A DNA stretch of 23,051 nt from Prosthecochloris sp. (GTDB taxonomy: Bacteria; Bacteroidota; Chlorobiia; Chlorobiales; Chlorobiaceae), in NCBI GenBank assembly GCA_004028745.1, contig RAZP01000042.1, positions 1 to 23,051 of the forward strand. The letters run 5' to 3'. The position numbers were made by a program, and so were the translations under genes. The notes beneath the pieces were generated by a model that saw nothing but the letters and a program-made list of their open reading frames with translations, ran no database searches and was not told where the DNA came from. This document shows, piece after piece, positions 7,959 through 16,038 of the stretch; position 1 is the first letter of the stretch; each line of letters begins with the position of its first letter.

Positions 7959-8552
7959 CTATCTTCCAGGAAAAGGGCTCAACAACCCTTTCCAGTTCTG
8001 AACAAGATATGAAACTCCAGTGTAGACAGTGTAAAGTGTTATCATCAGCATGATGTAATCAAGATAATCCGAATGGAGAACCGTTCTCATAAATGCAGAT
8101 ACATCTTCGCCGGTAAACTCACTCTCTTTGAGAAGAATAAAAAGCATAATCACGTAGGCAAAAATATTCTGTGTAAGCGTCTTGTATTTTGCCTCCCTGC
8201 TTGTAACCACAGGCCTGTCCTTCCACTCTGCGTAAACGCGCAGAACCGTCACAACAACATCACGCAACGCAACCAGCAGTACCATCCACAGCGCAAGGTA
8301 CCCTTCCCAGACATAGATCAGAAATGCCGCCGTGATAAGAAATTTGTCGGCCAGCGGGTCGAGAAACGCCCCAAGCCTGCTGGTAAGGCCGTACTTCCTT
8401 GCATGATAACCGTCATAAATATCGGTAAGCGACGCTATGATAAACACAATCACCCCCAGAAGCTTCATGTACGGTGAATCGAGCAGAAGAAGAAACATGA
8501 AGACGGGAACAAGCAATATCCGCAATGTTGTCAGCTGATTTGGCAAAGTCAT
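7959..8552 (-). CDS. pgsA: CDP-diacylglycerol-glycerol-3-phosphate 3-phosphatidyltransferase
   Basis: This 197-residue membrane enzyme transfers the phosphatidyl group from CDP-diacylglycerol to glycerol-3-phosphate, giving phosphatidylglycerol-phosphate. The CDP-alcohol phosphotransferase motif D-x2-DG-x2-AR-x8-G-x3-D-x3-D is complete at residues 44-69, with all Asp residues present. Several transmembrane segments flank it (residues 10-43, 78-100, 128-142, 165-185), and the N-terminal LPNQLTTLRILLVPVF is typical. It is first in a pgsA-pgpA operon. The 230 bases upstream, up to the mutS2 stop, hold no gene that I can see and presumably carry the promoter. Confidence 0.94.
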   Translation of the reverse strand: MTLPNQLTTLRILLVPVFMFLLLLDSPYMKLLGVIVFIIASLTDIYDGYHARKYGLTSRLGAFLDPLADKFLITAAFLIYVWEGYLALWMVLLVALRDVVVTVLRVYAEWKDRPVVTSREAKYKTLTQNIFAYVIMLFILLKESEFTGEDVSAFMRTVLHSDYLDYIMLMITLYTVYTGVSYLVQNWKGLLSPFPGR

Positions 8553-8785
8553 ATGTCACATTCCGTAATCGGGTGGTAAAACATTGGTCATTGGTTATGC
8601 AGCGGAAAAAATCCTGTAACTGCGCTCAAGATAATGCATCCACGTCATTTTCTCAACCGAAGCCATGCTGCATCCAGCTGGCAGTCAGGAAGATATCAGT
8701 GCCCAGTGCTTCCCCTTTTCCGACCAATCACAAGCCACTACCTATCCTGATCCGAGCCCTGACAGAAAAAGCTATTCAGCCAATA

Positions 8786-11167
8786 TTACAACTCTATAAT
8801 CGTCACCCCTGCTCCGCCTTCCGACCAATCCCCAAGCCGGAAGCTTTTCACGGCAGGATGTTGCTTTAAACAATGCGTAACCTTCTGCCTAAGGGCCCCC
8901 GTTCCTTTTCCGTGAATAATTGTTGCTTTCTGAATCCTGTTAAGTTTCAGTTTGTCGACAAACCGCTCAACTTCACTAACAGCCTCATCCCCCAGCAGCC
9001 CTCTGAGATCAAGCGTTGTAGATTCGAACACAGAAGCATGTGAAGAGCTTAAACCTTCTCCAGCAGGAACCTCTCCGCTACGCTCGAGCTTTTTTGCTTG
9101 GGTCTTTGAGATCCGCTCCAGGTTTTTCAGGGAAGTCGACAAACGGAAAGCTCCGCATTGCACGACGGCATCGTCGCCTTGCAGCGACACAACTTCTCCC
9201 GTAGTATTGGTTGTCAGGACATGAACCGTATCTCCTTTACAAATAGACACATCCGGCTGCGGTGTATTTTCCGTTCCCCCCACAACACGGCTCTCTTCCC
9301 GCAATATTTCCTGTTTTTGTGTGTTAAGCTTGTCTCTCGCCGCTTCAATAACTGTTTCTTCGGGCCGTTTCTTAACATCGCGAACAATATCACGGATCAT
9401 CTTTTTTGCTTTCTCAATTTCCCGCTGCAATTCTCTTTGTTTCGTCAGCTTCATCTCACGCTCTTTGCGTTTCAAGCTTTCCGCCACATCGTGAAGGCGT
9501 TCGTGTTCAGATGCCAGAGCATCCCGCTGCTGTTCCAGAGACTTCTTTAACCCATGATTTGTCTCAAGAGAAGCCCGGAGATCATCCAGCATGGCATCCA
9601 GTCCGGCTCTGCCTTTGTCGAGATAATTCTCGGCTCTGCTGACAACCTCCGGGCCGAATCCCATACGCTGCATCATGGCAAAAGCAAAACTGTTGCCCGG
9701 TAACCCTTTCAAAAACCGGAACGAAGGGCTTAGTGACGATCTGTCGAATTCCATGGCGCCGTTTACCACACCCTCCCTTTCATGGGCATAGGCTTTCAGC
9801 TCTCCAAGATGCGTCGTTACAATAACCTTCGCACCCTTTGCAAGCAGTTCCTCGATAACTGAACGGGCTATAGCACTTCCTTCCTCAACATCCGTCCCCG
9901 AACACAGCTCATCGATCAGCACAAGACATCCCGGCGTCGCTGCATCGAGGATAGTCCGAATGTGTTCAAGATGGGAGCTGAACGTAGAAAGGTCATTTTC
10001 GATTGACTGCTCGTCGCCGATCTCGATAAATATCTCGTCAAACACCGGAAAAACAGAACTTTCGCTGCAAGGAACAAGGTAGCCGTGAAGCAGCATGCAG
10101 CATAAAAGTCCGGCTGTCTTCATAGCAACTGATTTCCCTCCGGCATTTGGTCCGGATATTACCAGAACTTGCTCATTGTCTTCAAGCTCCATATCAAGGG
10201 GAAACACTTGTTCATTTTTCTTGCGGTGAGAGACCAGCAGCCATGGATGAAAACCATCAACAATCCGCAAGGTTCTGCCTGCACCAACCTTCGGCAAAAC
10301 TGAACCGGTATCGAGCGCAGCCCTGGCACGGCCATACAGCGAGTCGAACACCGCAAGCAGATCCTGGTTATGCCGCACATTCTCCCGTTCGTCCCTGATA
10401 CGCCCCGTTGTTTCTTTCAGTACCCTTTCTACCTCCCTGCGCTCATTGATCTCTATATCTTGAATCCTGTTGCTCAGCTCAAGCGTATCAGCCGGCTCGA
10501 TAAATACAGTCTGACCCGTATCGGAATAGTCCTGAATAAAACCGGGAAGCTTGTACTTGTATTCCACCCGCAGTCCGAGCACCAGCCTGCCGTTTTTCAT
10601 CGCAACAGTGTCTTCCATGAGCCAACCGTTAGCCTGGCAGCGCTTCAGAAGTCTGGTCATCTTCCTGCGCAATGCTTCCCTGCCCGCATTCAGTTCCCGC
10701 CTCAACACCAGCAGACCGTCACTTGCTGTATCCCGAACCTGTCCTTGCTCATCAACAACCCGCTTGATTTCATATTGCAGAGACCTCTCCAGCCAAAGCT
10801 GTATCGTAAGATCGTTCAGCGAGGGATAGACGGTACGGTTTTGAAACATGAATTTCCTCAGCTGCACTGAAGCGTGCAGGAGGTCATGTACATCAAGCAG
10901 TTCATGAGGTTCAAGATAAATATCGGCTGTTTCAAGCTTTCTCAGAAGTGAGCGCGTATCCGGCAGTGAGGAAAAAGGCAGAGGGCTGCCTTCCTCAAGA
11001 AAACTCCGTAACTCGAGAACTCGCCTGAGCTCTTCACCAAGCCTTACAGGATCGTAGAGCGGCATTGCATCCGCCAGTACATCCCTCCCCATATCAGAGA
11101 CGCAAAAGGACGAAGCATAGGAAACAATCCTGTCAAAATCGAGCTTTCTTTTCGTCAAGTCATCCAT
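8786..11167 (-). CDS. mutS2: Endonuclease MutS2
   Basis: This 793-residue MutS2 has an N-terminal MutS core and coiled-coil region. The ABC-type ATPase follows, with Walker A GPNAGGKS at residues 339-346, Walker B CLVLIDELCSGTD and TTHLGELKAYA. A long charged coiled-coil spans about residues 510-620, and a C-terminal Smr domain (about 715-793) carries LDLRG and the nuclease motif IIHGKGTGALR. MutS2 is linked to suppression of homologous recombination and to rescue of collided ribosomes. I use the ATG at 11167; a TTG four codons upstream extends the frame, and neither has a clear Shine-Dalgarno. It diverges from the DsrE-like gene across about 290 bases. Confidence 0.95.
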   Translation of the reverse strand: MDDLTKRKLDFDRIVSYASSFCVSDMGRDVLADAMPLYDPVRLGEELRRVLELRSFLEEGSPLPFSSLPDTRSLLRKLETADIYLEPHELLDVHDLLHASVQLRKFMFQNRTVYPSLNDLTIQLWLERSLQYEIKRVVDEQGQVRDTASDGLLVLRRELNAGREALRRKMTRLLKRCQANGWLMEDTVAMKNGRLVLGLRVEYKYKLPGFIQDYSDTGQTVFIEPADTLELSNRIQDIEINERREVERVLKETTGRIRDERENVRHNQDLLAVFDSLYGRARAALDTGSVLPKVGAGRTLRIVDGFHPWLLVSHRKKNEQVFPLDMELEDNEQVLVISGPNAGGKSVAMKTAGLLCCMLLHGYLVPCSESSVFPVFDEIFIEIGDEQSIENDLSTFSSHLEHIRTILDAATPGCLVLIDELCSGTDVEEGSAIARSVIEELLAKGAKVIVTTHLGELKAYAHEREGVVNGAMEFDRSSLSPSFRFLKGLPGNSFAFAMMQRMGFGPEVVSRAENYLDKGRAGLDAMLDDLRASLETNHGLKKSLEQQRDALASEHERLHDVAESLKRKEREMKLTKQRELQREIEKAKKMIRDIVRDVKKRPEETVIEAARDKLNTQKQEILREESRVVGGTENTPQPDVSICKGDTVHVLTTNTTGEVVSLQGDDAVVQCGAFRLSTSLKNLERISKTQAKKLERSGEVPAGEGLSSSHASVFESTTLDLRGLLGDEAVSEVERFVDKLKLNRIQKATIIHGKGTGALRQKVTHCLKQHPAVKSFRLGDWSEGGAGVTIIEL

Positions 11168-11458
11168 AATAATTATCAAGCCGATTTCTCAAGGGTACCT
11201 CTATTAAAGACACCTCTATTAATTTGTTGCGCACAAGCCTTTTTCCAAGCTTCTGCGTCAAATATAACCTAAATCGAGCGATTTGTCAGAGCATACTCAC
11301 AGCAAAGAGCAACAACGGGACTCAGCAGTCCCGGCAAGCAGGTAAGCTTCCTGCTCCTCAAGTCTGAAAAGATATCCAACAGGGCTGGAAAAAGCGTCCG
11401 GTAACCGTATATTGTTTTCTTCCTATCCGATGCTGTCATTAACCTAAACAACAGAAAC

Positions 11459-11824
11459 ATGGAAAAAGAGAAACTTGTCATTATCAGCACCACAGGCAAT
11501 GAAAATCCTGAAAAAGCAACCCTGCCATTTGTGCTCGCAACAGCCTGCCAGTCTCTGGATGCAGATGTGGTAATGTTCCTACAGTCTTCTGCGGTTGTTC
11601 TGGCTAAAAAAGGCGAAGCGGAAAAAATCAAGGCCGACGGACTTGCCCCTCTGAAGGATCTGCTCGACACCTTTATGGAAATGGAAGGTTCTCTTTATCT
11701 ATGTTCTCCGTGCATCAAGGAAAGAGGTATTTCAATGGATGACGTCATCGATGGCGCCGATGTTGCCGCCGCAGGAACTCTGGCAAGCGAAGTAATGAGT
11801 GCCAAATCAGTTGCCAATTACTAA
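11459..11824 (+). CDS. DsrE-family protein
   Basis: This 121-residue protein has the DsrE/DsrF-like fold: KLVIISTTGNENPEKATLPFVLA at the N-terminus, the DADVVMFLQ strand, and a conserved CSPC pair (Cys82, Cys85) followed by KERG. Relatives act as sulfur carriers or persulfide-handling proteins, which suits a sulfur-oxidising bacterium, but this subgroup is not the DsrEFH complex and its partner is unknown. The ATG at 11459 lacks an obvious Shine-Dalgarno. A CGGCT/AGCCG hairpin with a 5-base loop follows the stop at 11829-11843 and may help end transcription. It is monocistronic as far as can be seen. Confidence 0.85.
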   Translation: MEKEKLVIISTTGNENPEKATLPFVLATACQSLDADVVMFLQSSAVVLAKKGEAEKIKADGLAPLKDLLDTFMEMEGSLYLCSPCIKERGISMDDVIDGADVAAAGTLASEVMSAKSVANY

Positions 11825-11842
11825 AAGGCGGCTCACAAAGCC

Positions 11843-11907
11843 GTAGGGGCGAATCCCGACATGTCGGGATGGCTGGATGGCGGGCGGGCACATGGGCCCG
11901 CCCCTAC
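11843..11907. repeat. 65-bp nested palindromic element
   Basis: The ends GTAGGGGCG (11843-11851) and CGCCCCTAC (11899-11907) are a perfect inverted repeat. Inside lie a perfect 16-base palindrome TCCCGACATGTCGGGA (11853-11868) and a second hairpin built from GGCGGGC and GCCCGCC. It has the form of a small dispersed REP/MITE-like repeat and probably acts as a strong hairpin downstream of the DsrE-like gene. No second full copy is in the window. Confidence 0.6.
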
Positions 11908-12007
11908 AGTTCAACAAATAAACAACTCAACGGCTTGTCCCCTTGCCAATTGGATACTGCCAACTTCCCGACCTCGCGTCGGAATAACTGATTCCCTTGA
12001 GGTGTTC

Positions 12008-12781
12008 TTACGATTCTCGCAGCTTCATAGTCGGCATCCTGAACAAGGCATACTGCAGCCATTTGTGCGCAAATTGCATCAGCTCGACCTCATCCTTTTT
12101 CAACAGTTCCTGCTCTTCTTCATCAACGTCAAAAACTTCGAGAAACCTGCTCTCGAAAACAAAGCGCTTAAATGAATCGACTTCGTAGCTGCCCATAAAA
12201 AACATCTTCAGGCTCTTTTCATCGGGTTCAAGATCGGGGCTGTACATTTTTTTATTTAAAATAATGTCCATCCAGACTTTGTTTTTGTCATCGTAAACAT
12301 CAATCTCCTGTGTCTTCCTCCATTCAGCTACCGTCCATTCCCTTTCCGCTTCAAATCCCTTGCAATGTTTTTCTTTTATCAGGAAATAAAAATCACTACC
12401 GGCAACACCTTCGTTCTTGTAGATACCGAATCCGACAGGGTAATACCTGCAGGCAAGCGGCCGGTCATCATAAACAGAACACCCTTCTTCGGAAACAAAC
12501 CGGCATGCGCCTGCTTCGGCCAGTTTCAGTTTTAAAAACGGCAGCTTTGATTCGCTATGAATAACCGGGTCGGTATACTCTGAAATGAATTCTGCAGAGG
12601 TTAACCCAAGGCGGTTTTTCATCCGCAGAACATCGTAAGGCGTTAAAAAAATATCAAGATCCCTGCAGCATGTATTGTAGCAGGACAGTCCTTCATGGCA
12701 GCCGAATCGGAATGTGCTGTCATTGGTAAGCTTTATCTTTTCATCAAGATTCAGCCCAAGTTTGTTCAGTATGTTGTCCAT
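12008..12781 (-). CDS. YkgJ-type cysteine cluster protein
   Basis: This 257-residue protein has the Cys pattern of the YkgJ/UPF0153 family: Cys28, Cys34, and Cys38-Cys39 in GCHEGLSCYNTCCRD, then Cys93 (ACRF), Cys101 and Cys111 (RPLACRYYPVG). These residues are thought to bind a metal or Fe-S centre; function is unknown. The C-terminal part is acidic and rich in helices. The true start is 12781, preceded by AAAGGGGGT at normal spacing; the frame stays open another 26 codons upstream, but that part is unlike the family. It diverges from the zinc-ribbon gene, with a strong hairpin in the space between. Confidence 0.83.
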   Translation of the reverse strand: MDNILNKLGLNLDEKIKLTNDSTFRFGCHEGLSCYNTCCRDLDIFLTPYDVLRMKNRLGLTSAEFISEYTDPVIHSESKLPFLKLKLAEAGACRFVSEEGCSVYDDRPLACRYYPVGFGIYKNEGVAGSDFYFLIKEKHCKGFEAEREWTVAEWRKTQEIDVYDDKNKVWMDIILNKKMYSPDLEPDEKSLKMFFMGSYEVDSFKRFVFESRFLEVFDVDEEEQELLKKDEVELMQFAHKWLQYALFRMPTMKLRES

Positions 12782-12857
12782 GTTTACCCCCTTTATCCTT
12801 ATCGCACCTGCCCAAGGAACCATGAAAAACACCGGGACGTTACACAAAAAGTATTGC

Positions 12858-12879
12858 ATAAGCCATCTCTATGGCTTAT
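12858..12879. other. Perfect 9-bp stem-loop in a divergent intergenic region
   Basis: ATAAGCCAT (12858-12866) and ATGGCTTAT (12871-12879) form a perfect stem with a 4-base CTCT loop. There is no T-tract on either side, so it is not a typical intrinsic terminator. It lies between two divergently transcribed Cys-rich protein genes and may be an operator or an RNA hairpin in a 5' leader. Confidence 0.5.
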
Positions 12880-12967
12880 CATGAGTCCTGCTCTGCGAGA
12901 AACATCTGTGGCAGTCCCGGCTTCACGGGCTCTGTGCAGTTCGACAAACATACCAAAAATTGAGTTA

Positions 12968-13276
12968 ATGAGAAATACCATGAAGATCAAGGAAGCGCCG
13001 GATTGCCCCCATTGCGGAACAAAGATGAAAAAGTGTGAACCTCCTCCCTACAATTACGGAGACGGTCTTGGCTGGTGTACGCCATATTTCTATATATGTT
13101 TCAACGATGAGTGCGGACTATACGTCAACGGTTGGAACAGCCTCAAGGAAAACTATAACAAGATCGCTTCCTACCGTTGCATGTGCTACCCCGATAACGG
13201 CGTGTTCGAAGCGATGTGCGTGTTCTCTCCCGAAGGGATGAAAGGTCAGATCATCGAGGAAGAGGAGCCCTCTTGA
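12968..13276 (+). CDS. Ogr/Delta-like zinc-ribbon protein
   Basis: This 102-residue protein opens with a CPHCGTKMKKC zinc-knuckle (Cys13, Cys16, Cys23), continues with Cys37, Cys44 and Cys49 (CFNDECGLYV), and has a further CMC pair at 71-73. The pattern of two CxxC-like knuckles around an aromatic core recalls Ogr/Delta-type zinc fingers, of which small chromosomal relatives occur in anaerobic bacteria. A role in nucleic-acid binding is inference. The ATG at 12968 is used; a second ATG at 12980 would shorten it by four residues. Its TGA stop lies inside the first copy of a 59-bp repeat derived from the cas6 3' end, so the last codons may have been altered by that insertion. Confidence 0.7.
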   Translation: MRNTMKIKEAPDCPHCGTKMKKCEPPPYNYGDGLGWCTPYFYICFNDECGLYVNGWNSLKENYNKIASYRCMCYPDNGVFEAMCVFSPEGMKGQIIEEEEPS

Positions 13277-13330
13277 CCATACCGAACCCTTGCGCGTTCA
13301 GCCCCCCGAATCCGCAGTAATACCCGACCT
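13272..13330 (-). repeat. 59-bp direct repeat, copy A (detached cas6 3' end)
   Basis: Matches 14778-14836 at 57 of 59 positions in the same orientation. Read on the minus strand it encodes the Cas6 C-terminal glycine-rich loop GYYCGFGGLNAQGFGMVK, but no upstream cas6 sequence is attached. Homology stops abruptly on both sides. Together with copy B it brackets the DUF4143 ATPase gene. Confidence 0.85.
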
Positions 13331-13345
13331 ATTACCATTCCACCG

Positions 13346-14689
13346 TTACCGCATCGGGGAAAACGTATCGTCATTCCGGCTAAGGAACCAATGACTTGCG
13401 GTAACAACAACGATATCCTTTGGAAATGTAATACGCGGAACGGATTCAAGGGTAATCACACACAGCTTCGCCCCCGGATATTCTGCTGCCGCCTTATGCA
13501 GAGCACGAATTTCACGATCTCTAACCACAGGATCGTCAAGGTCGGCACAAACCTGAACCAACTCTTTGGAACCAGCAACATCCGACACGAAAAAATCTAC
13601 ATCGTACCCTTCCGAAGTGCGCACATATCGAATATCAGCCCCTCTTCTTTCAAGCTCCAGAAAAACCGCCGTTTCAAGCGCATGGCCCGTATTCGATTTT
13701 CCTGACCGGTCATACAGCGCTATAAGCCCGGGATCTATCGGATATACTTTTCGGGGATTGACCATTCTCCTCCGTTCCGAATCAGTAGAAATAGACACCG
13801 TTTTCAGCAGAAACGCATCCTCAAGGTAACCAAGGTACTCGTGCAGCGTATCCTTGCCTACAGAAAAACCCTGCGATTTCAAATCGCCGTAAAACTTGTT
13901 GACACTGAACGACCCGGCGGCATTTCCGAGCAATTGTCGCACCATCCAGCGTAAAGCGACGGGATGAGATACTGCATAACGCTCGATAACATCCCGCAAT
14001 AATGCAACATCCACATAACTCCGCAACAATTCCTTTCTTTCAGGTCTGGCCGCGCCGACTGTTTCGGGAAACCCTCCCTGCAAAAGATACTCCCGCAAGT
14101 TACGCTCGACCATCGTGCGGTCAGCTTTGTTCCACCGCTCAGGCAATGCAGCAGGTTCTTTGTCCTGGTGCCGAAGATATTCCCGGAAACTGAACGGAAA
14201 CACACGGACTTCCATTGCCCGTCCCCGCATGCTCGTGGCGACCTCACGCGAAAGCAGGCGTGCCGAAGACCCCGAAAGAAAAATATCCAGCGTTTCCGTA
14301 TCGAGGAGTCGCCGGACAAAACGCTCCCATCCCGAGACAACCTGAACCTCATCCAGAAAAAACACCGACCGTATCCCAGACCTCCCCTCGGGATAAATCC
14401 GGTAAAACTCCTCGACCAACACATCAAGGTCATCGAGCTCCATTCCGGCAAGACGATCGTCCTCGAAGTTGAAATAGAGCACGCTGTTCCTGTCCACACC
14501 CTCTTTCAGGTAATCGGCAAGAATTTGCCACAGAAACGTCGTTTTTCCGGAACGCCGCATACCAACAATCGCAAGGGCCTTGTGAGGTATACGTGGCAGG
14601 GTTATATCCCTGCGGGTAAAATCAGGAACAGGAGCACTCTGGCCATCGGCAATCTTTTGGCGGATTATGGATCGAAAATATCCTTTCAT
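13346..14689 (-). CDS. AAA+ ATPase with DUF4143 domain
   Basis: This 447-residue protein starts with a P-loop ATPase: Walker A GMRRSGKTT at 43-51, Walker B SVFFLDEVQ with Asp113-Glu114, and a sensor-like FLSGSSARLLSRE. A winged-helix-like linker follows (SVNKFYGDLKSQGFSVGKDTLHEYLGYL), then the C-terminal DUF4143 nuclease-like region with ALETAVFLELERRGADIRYVRT and DVDFFV. Such ATPases are common, often horizontally moved, and of unsettled function. AGGAC lies about 10 bases before the start at 14689. The gene sits between two nearly identical copies of the cas6 3' end, suggesting arrival as a cassette. It is transcribed in the same direction as cas6. Confidence 0.88.
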   Translation of the reverse strand: MKGYFRSIIRQKIADGQSAPVPDFTRRDITLPRIPHKALAIVGMRRSGKTTFLWQILADYLKEGVDRNSVLYFNFEDDRLAGMELDDLDVLVEEFYRIYPEGRSGIRSVFFLDEVQVVSGWERFVRRLLDTETLDIFLSGSSARLLSREVATSMRGRAMEVRVFPFSFREYLRHQDKEPAALPERWNKADRTMVERNLREYLLQGGFPETVGAARPERKELLRSYVDVALLRDVIERYAVSHPVALRWMVRQLLGNAAGSFSVNKFYGDLKSQGFSVGKDTLHEYLGYLEDAFLLKTVSISTDSERRRMVNPRKVYPIDPGLIALYDRSGKSNTGHALETAVFLELERRGADIRYVRTSEGYDVDFFVSDVAGSKELVQVCADLDDPVVRDREIRALHKAAAEYPGAKLCVITLESVPRITFPKDIVVVTASHWFLSRNDDTFSPMR

Positions 14690-14759
14690 AGGGGACAGTC
14701 CTGATATTAATTATCCTTATTATAAGGATAATATACATTTTATACACAAAAAACCGCCG

Positions 14760-15698
14760 TTACCTGCCTCCGCCTACCTTAACCATACCGAACCCCTGCG
14801 CGTTCAGCCCCCCGAATCCGCAGTAATACCCGACCTCCATCAACTCTTTTGGAACGCGTAACCGGAACGGTGCAAGAGTCCCCCGAACCTTCGTCTCGCC
14901 AGGCAGACCCTCTTTCAACGTCACCAGCTTCGTGATTTTCCCATGCTTCCGCTCCACATATTCTTCTGGCACCTCGAAGCGCAACTCCGTGCTCTCCCCT
15001 TCGTACGATTTGCCGCATAAAGCCTCATACTTCCCCAGCAGGTTCTCCAGCAGCACCCGTTCGAAATCCTCGTCTCCCGGTAAAAGAAACCGTTGATACT
15101 TCTCCCCGTCGCGTTTCGCCGAGCACACCAACGGCGATAGCATGATAAACGGCATGTCATCGCCAAGCTCCGGCGGATCGAGCTTCTTCACCGCCTCGAC
15201 CCTGAACCGCTGGTGCCCGATCTGAACGAACGGTTGGTGCAGCAACCCCACAACCAGATGCTCGACAAACTCCGCTTTCCCCGAAGAAATCATGAGCGAC
15301 ACGCTCCTCGCATCCGTCGTCATCGTCCCGTCCCCGTTCATCCGCCACAGCCGGTGCCCACCCGGGATCAGCGGCGAAAATGTAAACAACTTGAACGTCC
15401 GCTTGTCCAACCGGTACCCCTGCTCATGCAACCGCTCAGCATACTCGCTGGAGCTGTTCGAGACGACATGATACCCGCTGCTCCCGAGTATCCGTTCATC
15501 ACCCTGGGCCTGTTTTCTCTTTTTCCACAACGACTTTACAACCGACCAGCCACCTTGCGAACGCACCAGTCCCCCACCGACAAGTTCCGGCTGTTGTCCT
15601 TTTCCTGCTTCTTCTTCGAGATAGTTCAGGTAGGCACGTCTTGCGCAGTTCCGACTCTGTCCCCAAAGTTCCTCAGAACCGCATCCACTTCCTGCCAT
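14760..15698 (-). CDS. cas6: N-terminally truncated Cas6 fused to a transposase remnant
   Basis: This 312-residue frame is a chimera. From about residue 75 it is Cas6, the RNase that cuts CRISPR precursor RNA at repeats. YHVVSNSSSEYAERLHEQGY and FKLFTFSPL match the start of the family, and the C-terminus has the glycine-rich loop GFGGLNAQGFGMV (294-306). By alignment from memory to Pyrococcus Cas6 (Tyr31, His46, Lys52), the likely catalytic residues are Tyr76, His91 and Lys103, all present. About 25-30 native N-terminal residues, including beta strand 1, are missing. Residues 1-73 (ELVGGGLVRSQGGWSVVK, DERILGS) instead match the C-terminal part of REP-associated Y1 transposases. No Met lies between residue 1 and about 119, so a free Cas6 start is not evident. 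It may be non-functional. Confidence 0.8.
   Translation of the reverse strand: MAGSGCGSEELWGQSRNCARRAYLNYLEEEAGKGQQPELVGGGLVRSQGGWSVVKSLWKKRKQAQGDERILGSSGYHVVSNSSSEYAERLHEQGYRLDKRTFKLFTFSPLIPGGHRLWRMNGDGTMTTDARSVSLMISSGKAEFVEHLVVGLLHQPFVQIGHQRFRVEAVKKLDPPELGDDMPFIMLSPLVCSAKRDGEKYQRFLLPGDEDFERVLLENLLGKYEALCGKSYEGESTELRFEVPEEYVERKHGKITKLVTLKEGLPGETKVRGTLAPFRLRVPKELMEVGYYCGFGGLNAQGFGMVKVGGGR
14778..14836 (-). repeat. 59-bp direct repeat, copy B (attached cas6 3' end)
   Basis: The coding 3' end of the cas6-like frame, repeated at 13272-13330 with two mismatches. It marks one border of the segment carrying the DUF4143 ATPase. The arrangement resembles attachment sites formed by insertion into the 3' end of a gene, but no integrase is present. 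Confidence 0.85.
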
Positions 15699-15766
15699 TC
15701 ACGCCTTGCCTTCCCCACGATTGCAGCATGACCGCTCTATGGTATTTGGTTTACAATGGGACTCCG
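15480..15766 (-). pseudogene. REP-associated (Y1) tyrosine transposase remnant
   Basis: Two minus-strand frames together give the C-terminal region of a REP-associated Y1 transposase. The upstream frame reads SGHAAIVGK then WQEVDAVLRNFGDRVGTA. Near 15642-15647 the match shifts frame and continues as ARRAYLNYLEEEAGKGQQPELVGG. In the family motif PWSGH the Trp codon is TAG here (15737-15739). A frameshift and an in-frame stop therefore show decay, and the catalytic HUH and Tyr region is absent. The downstream end runs in frame into the truncated cas6. Confidence 0.75.
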
Positions 15767-15834
15767 TTATGGGGAATTTTGAGGTATAAAGACTATGTTA
15801 TTGATAATAAATCCTCCTTAATAAAATCAACATT

Positions 15835-16038
15835 ATGAACACAGTTCTTTTAGATAAGGCGCTCGAACTCCCGCCAAATGAAAGAGTGGCATTCGCCGAG
15901 CTCATTCTTGCAAGTATTGATTATGAAGAAGAGGAAGTCCGGCAGTTATGGATCAAGGAAGTAAAAGAACGCATGAATGCCGTTGCAGAGGGAAAAGCAG
16001 ATTTACTCGATTTTGAGGCGTTATACCATGAGGATTAG
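15835..16038 (+). CDS. Antitoxin, addiction module component (TIGR02574-type)
   Basis: This 67-residue protein has the usual opening of the family, a helix with LPPNERVAFAELILASID, then an acidic VRQLWIKEVKERMNAVAEGKADLLDFEALY ending that wraps the partner toxin. The size is normal for these antitoxins. It overlaps the toxin start by 11 bases, which supports coupled translation. An AT-rich palindrome (TTATT-GAT-AATAA, 15798-15810) about 25 bases upstream could be an autoregulatory operator or part of the promoter. No strong Shine-Dalgarno is seen. Confidence 0.85.
   Translation: MNTVLLDKALELPPNERVAFAELILASIDYEEEEVRQLWIKEVKERMNAVAEGKADLLDFEALYHED

Noticed and set aside
12695..12967. Long upstream extension of the zinc-ribbon gene
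   Set aside because: It runs antisense through the start of the YkgJ-type gene and the hairpin; homology begins only at the CPHCG knuckle, so the short start is preferred.
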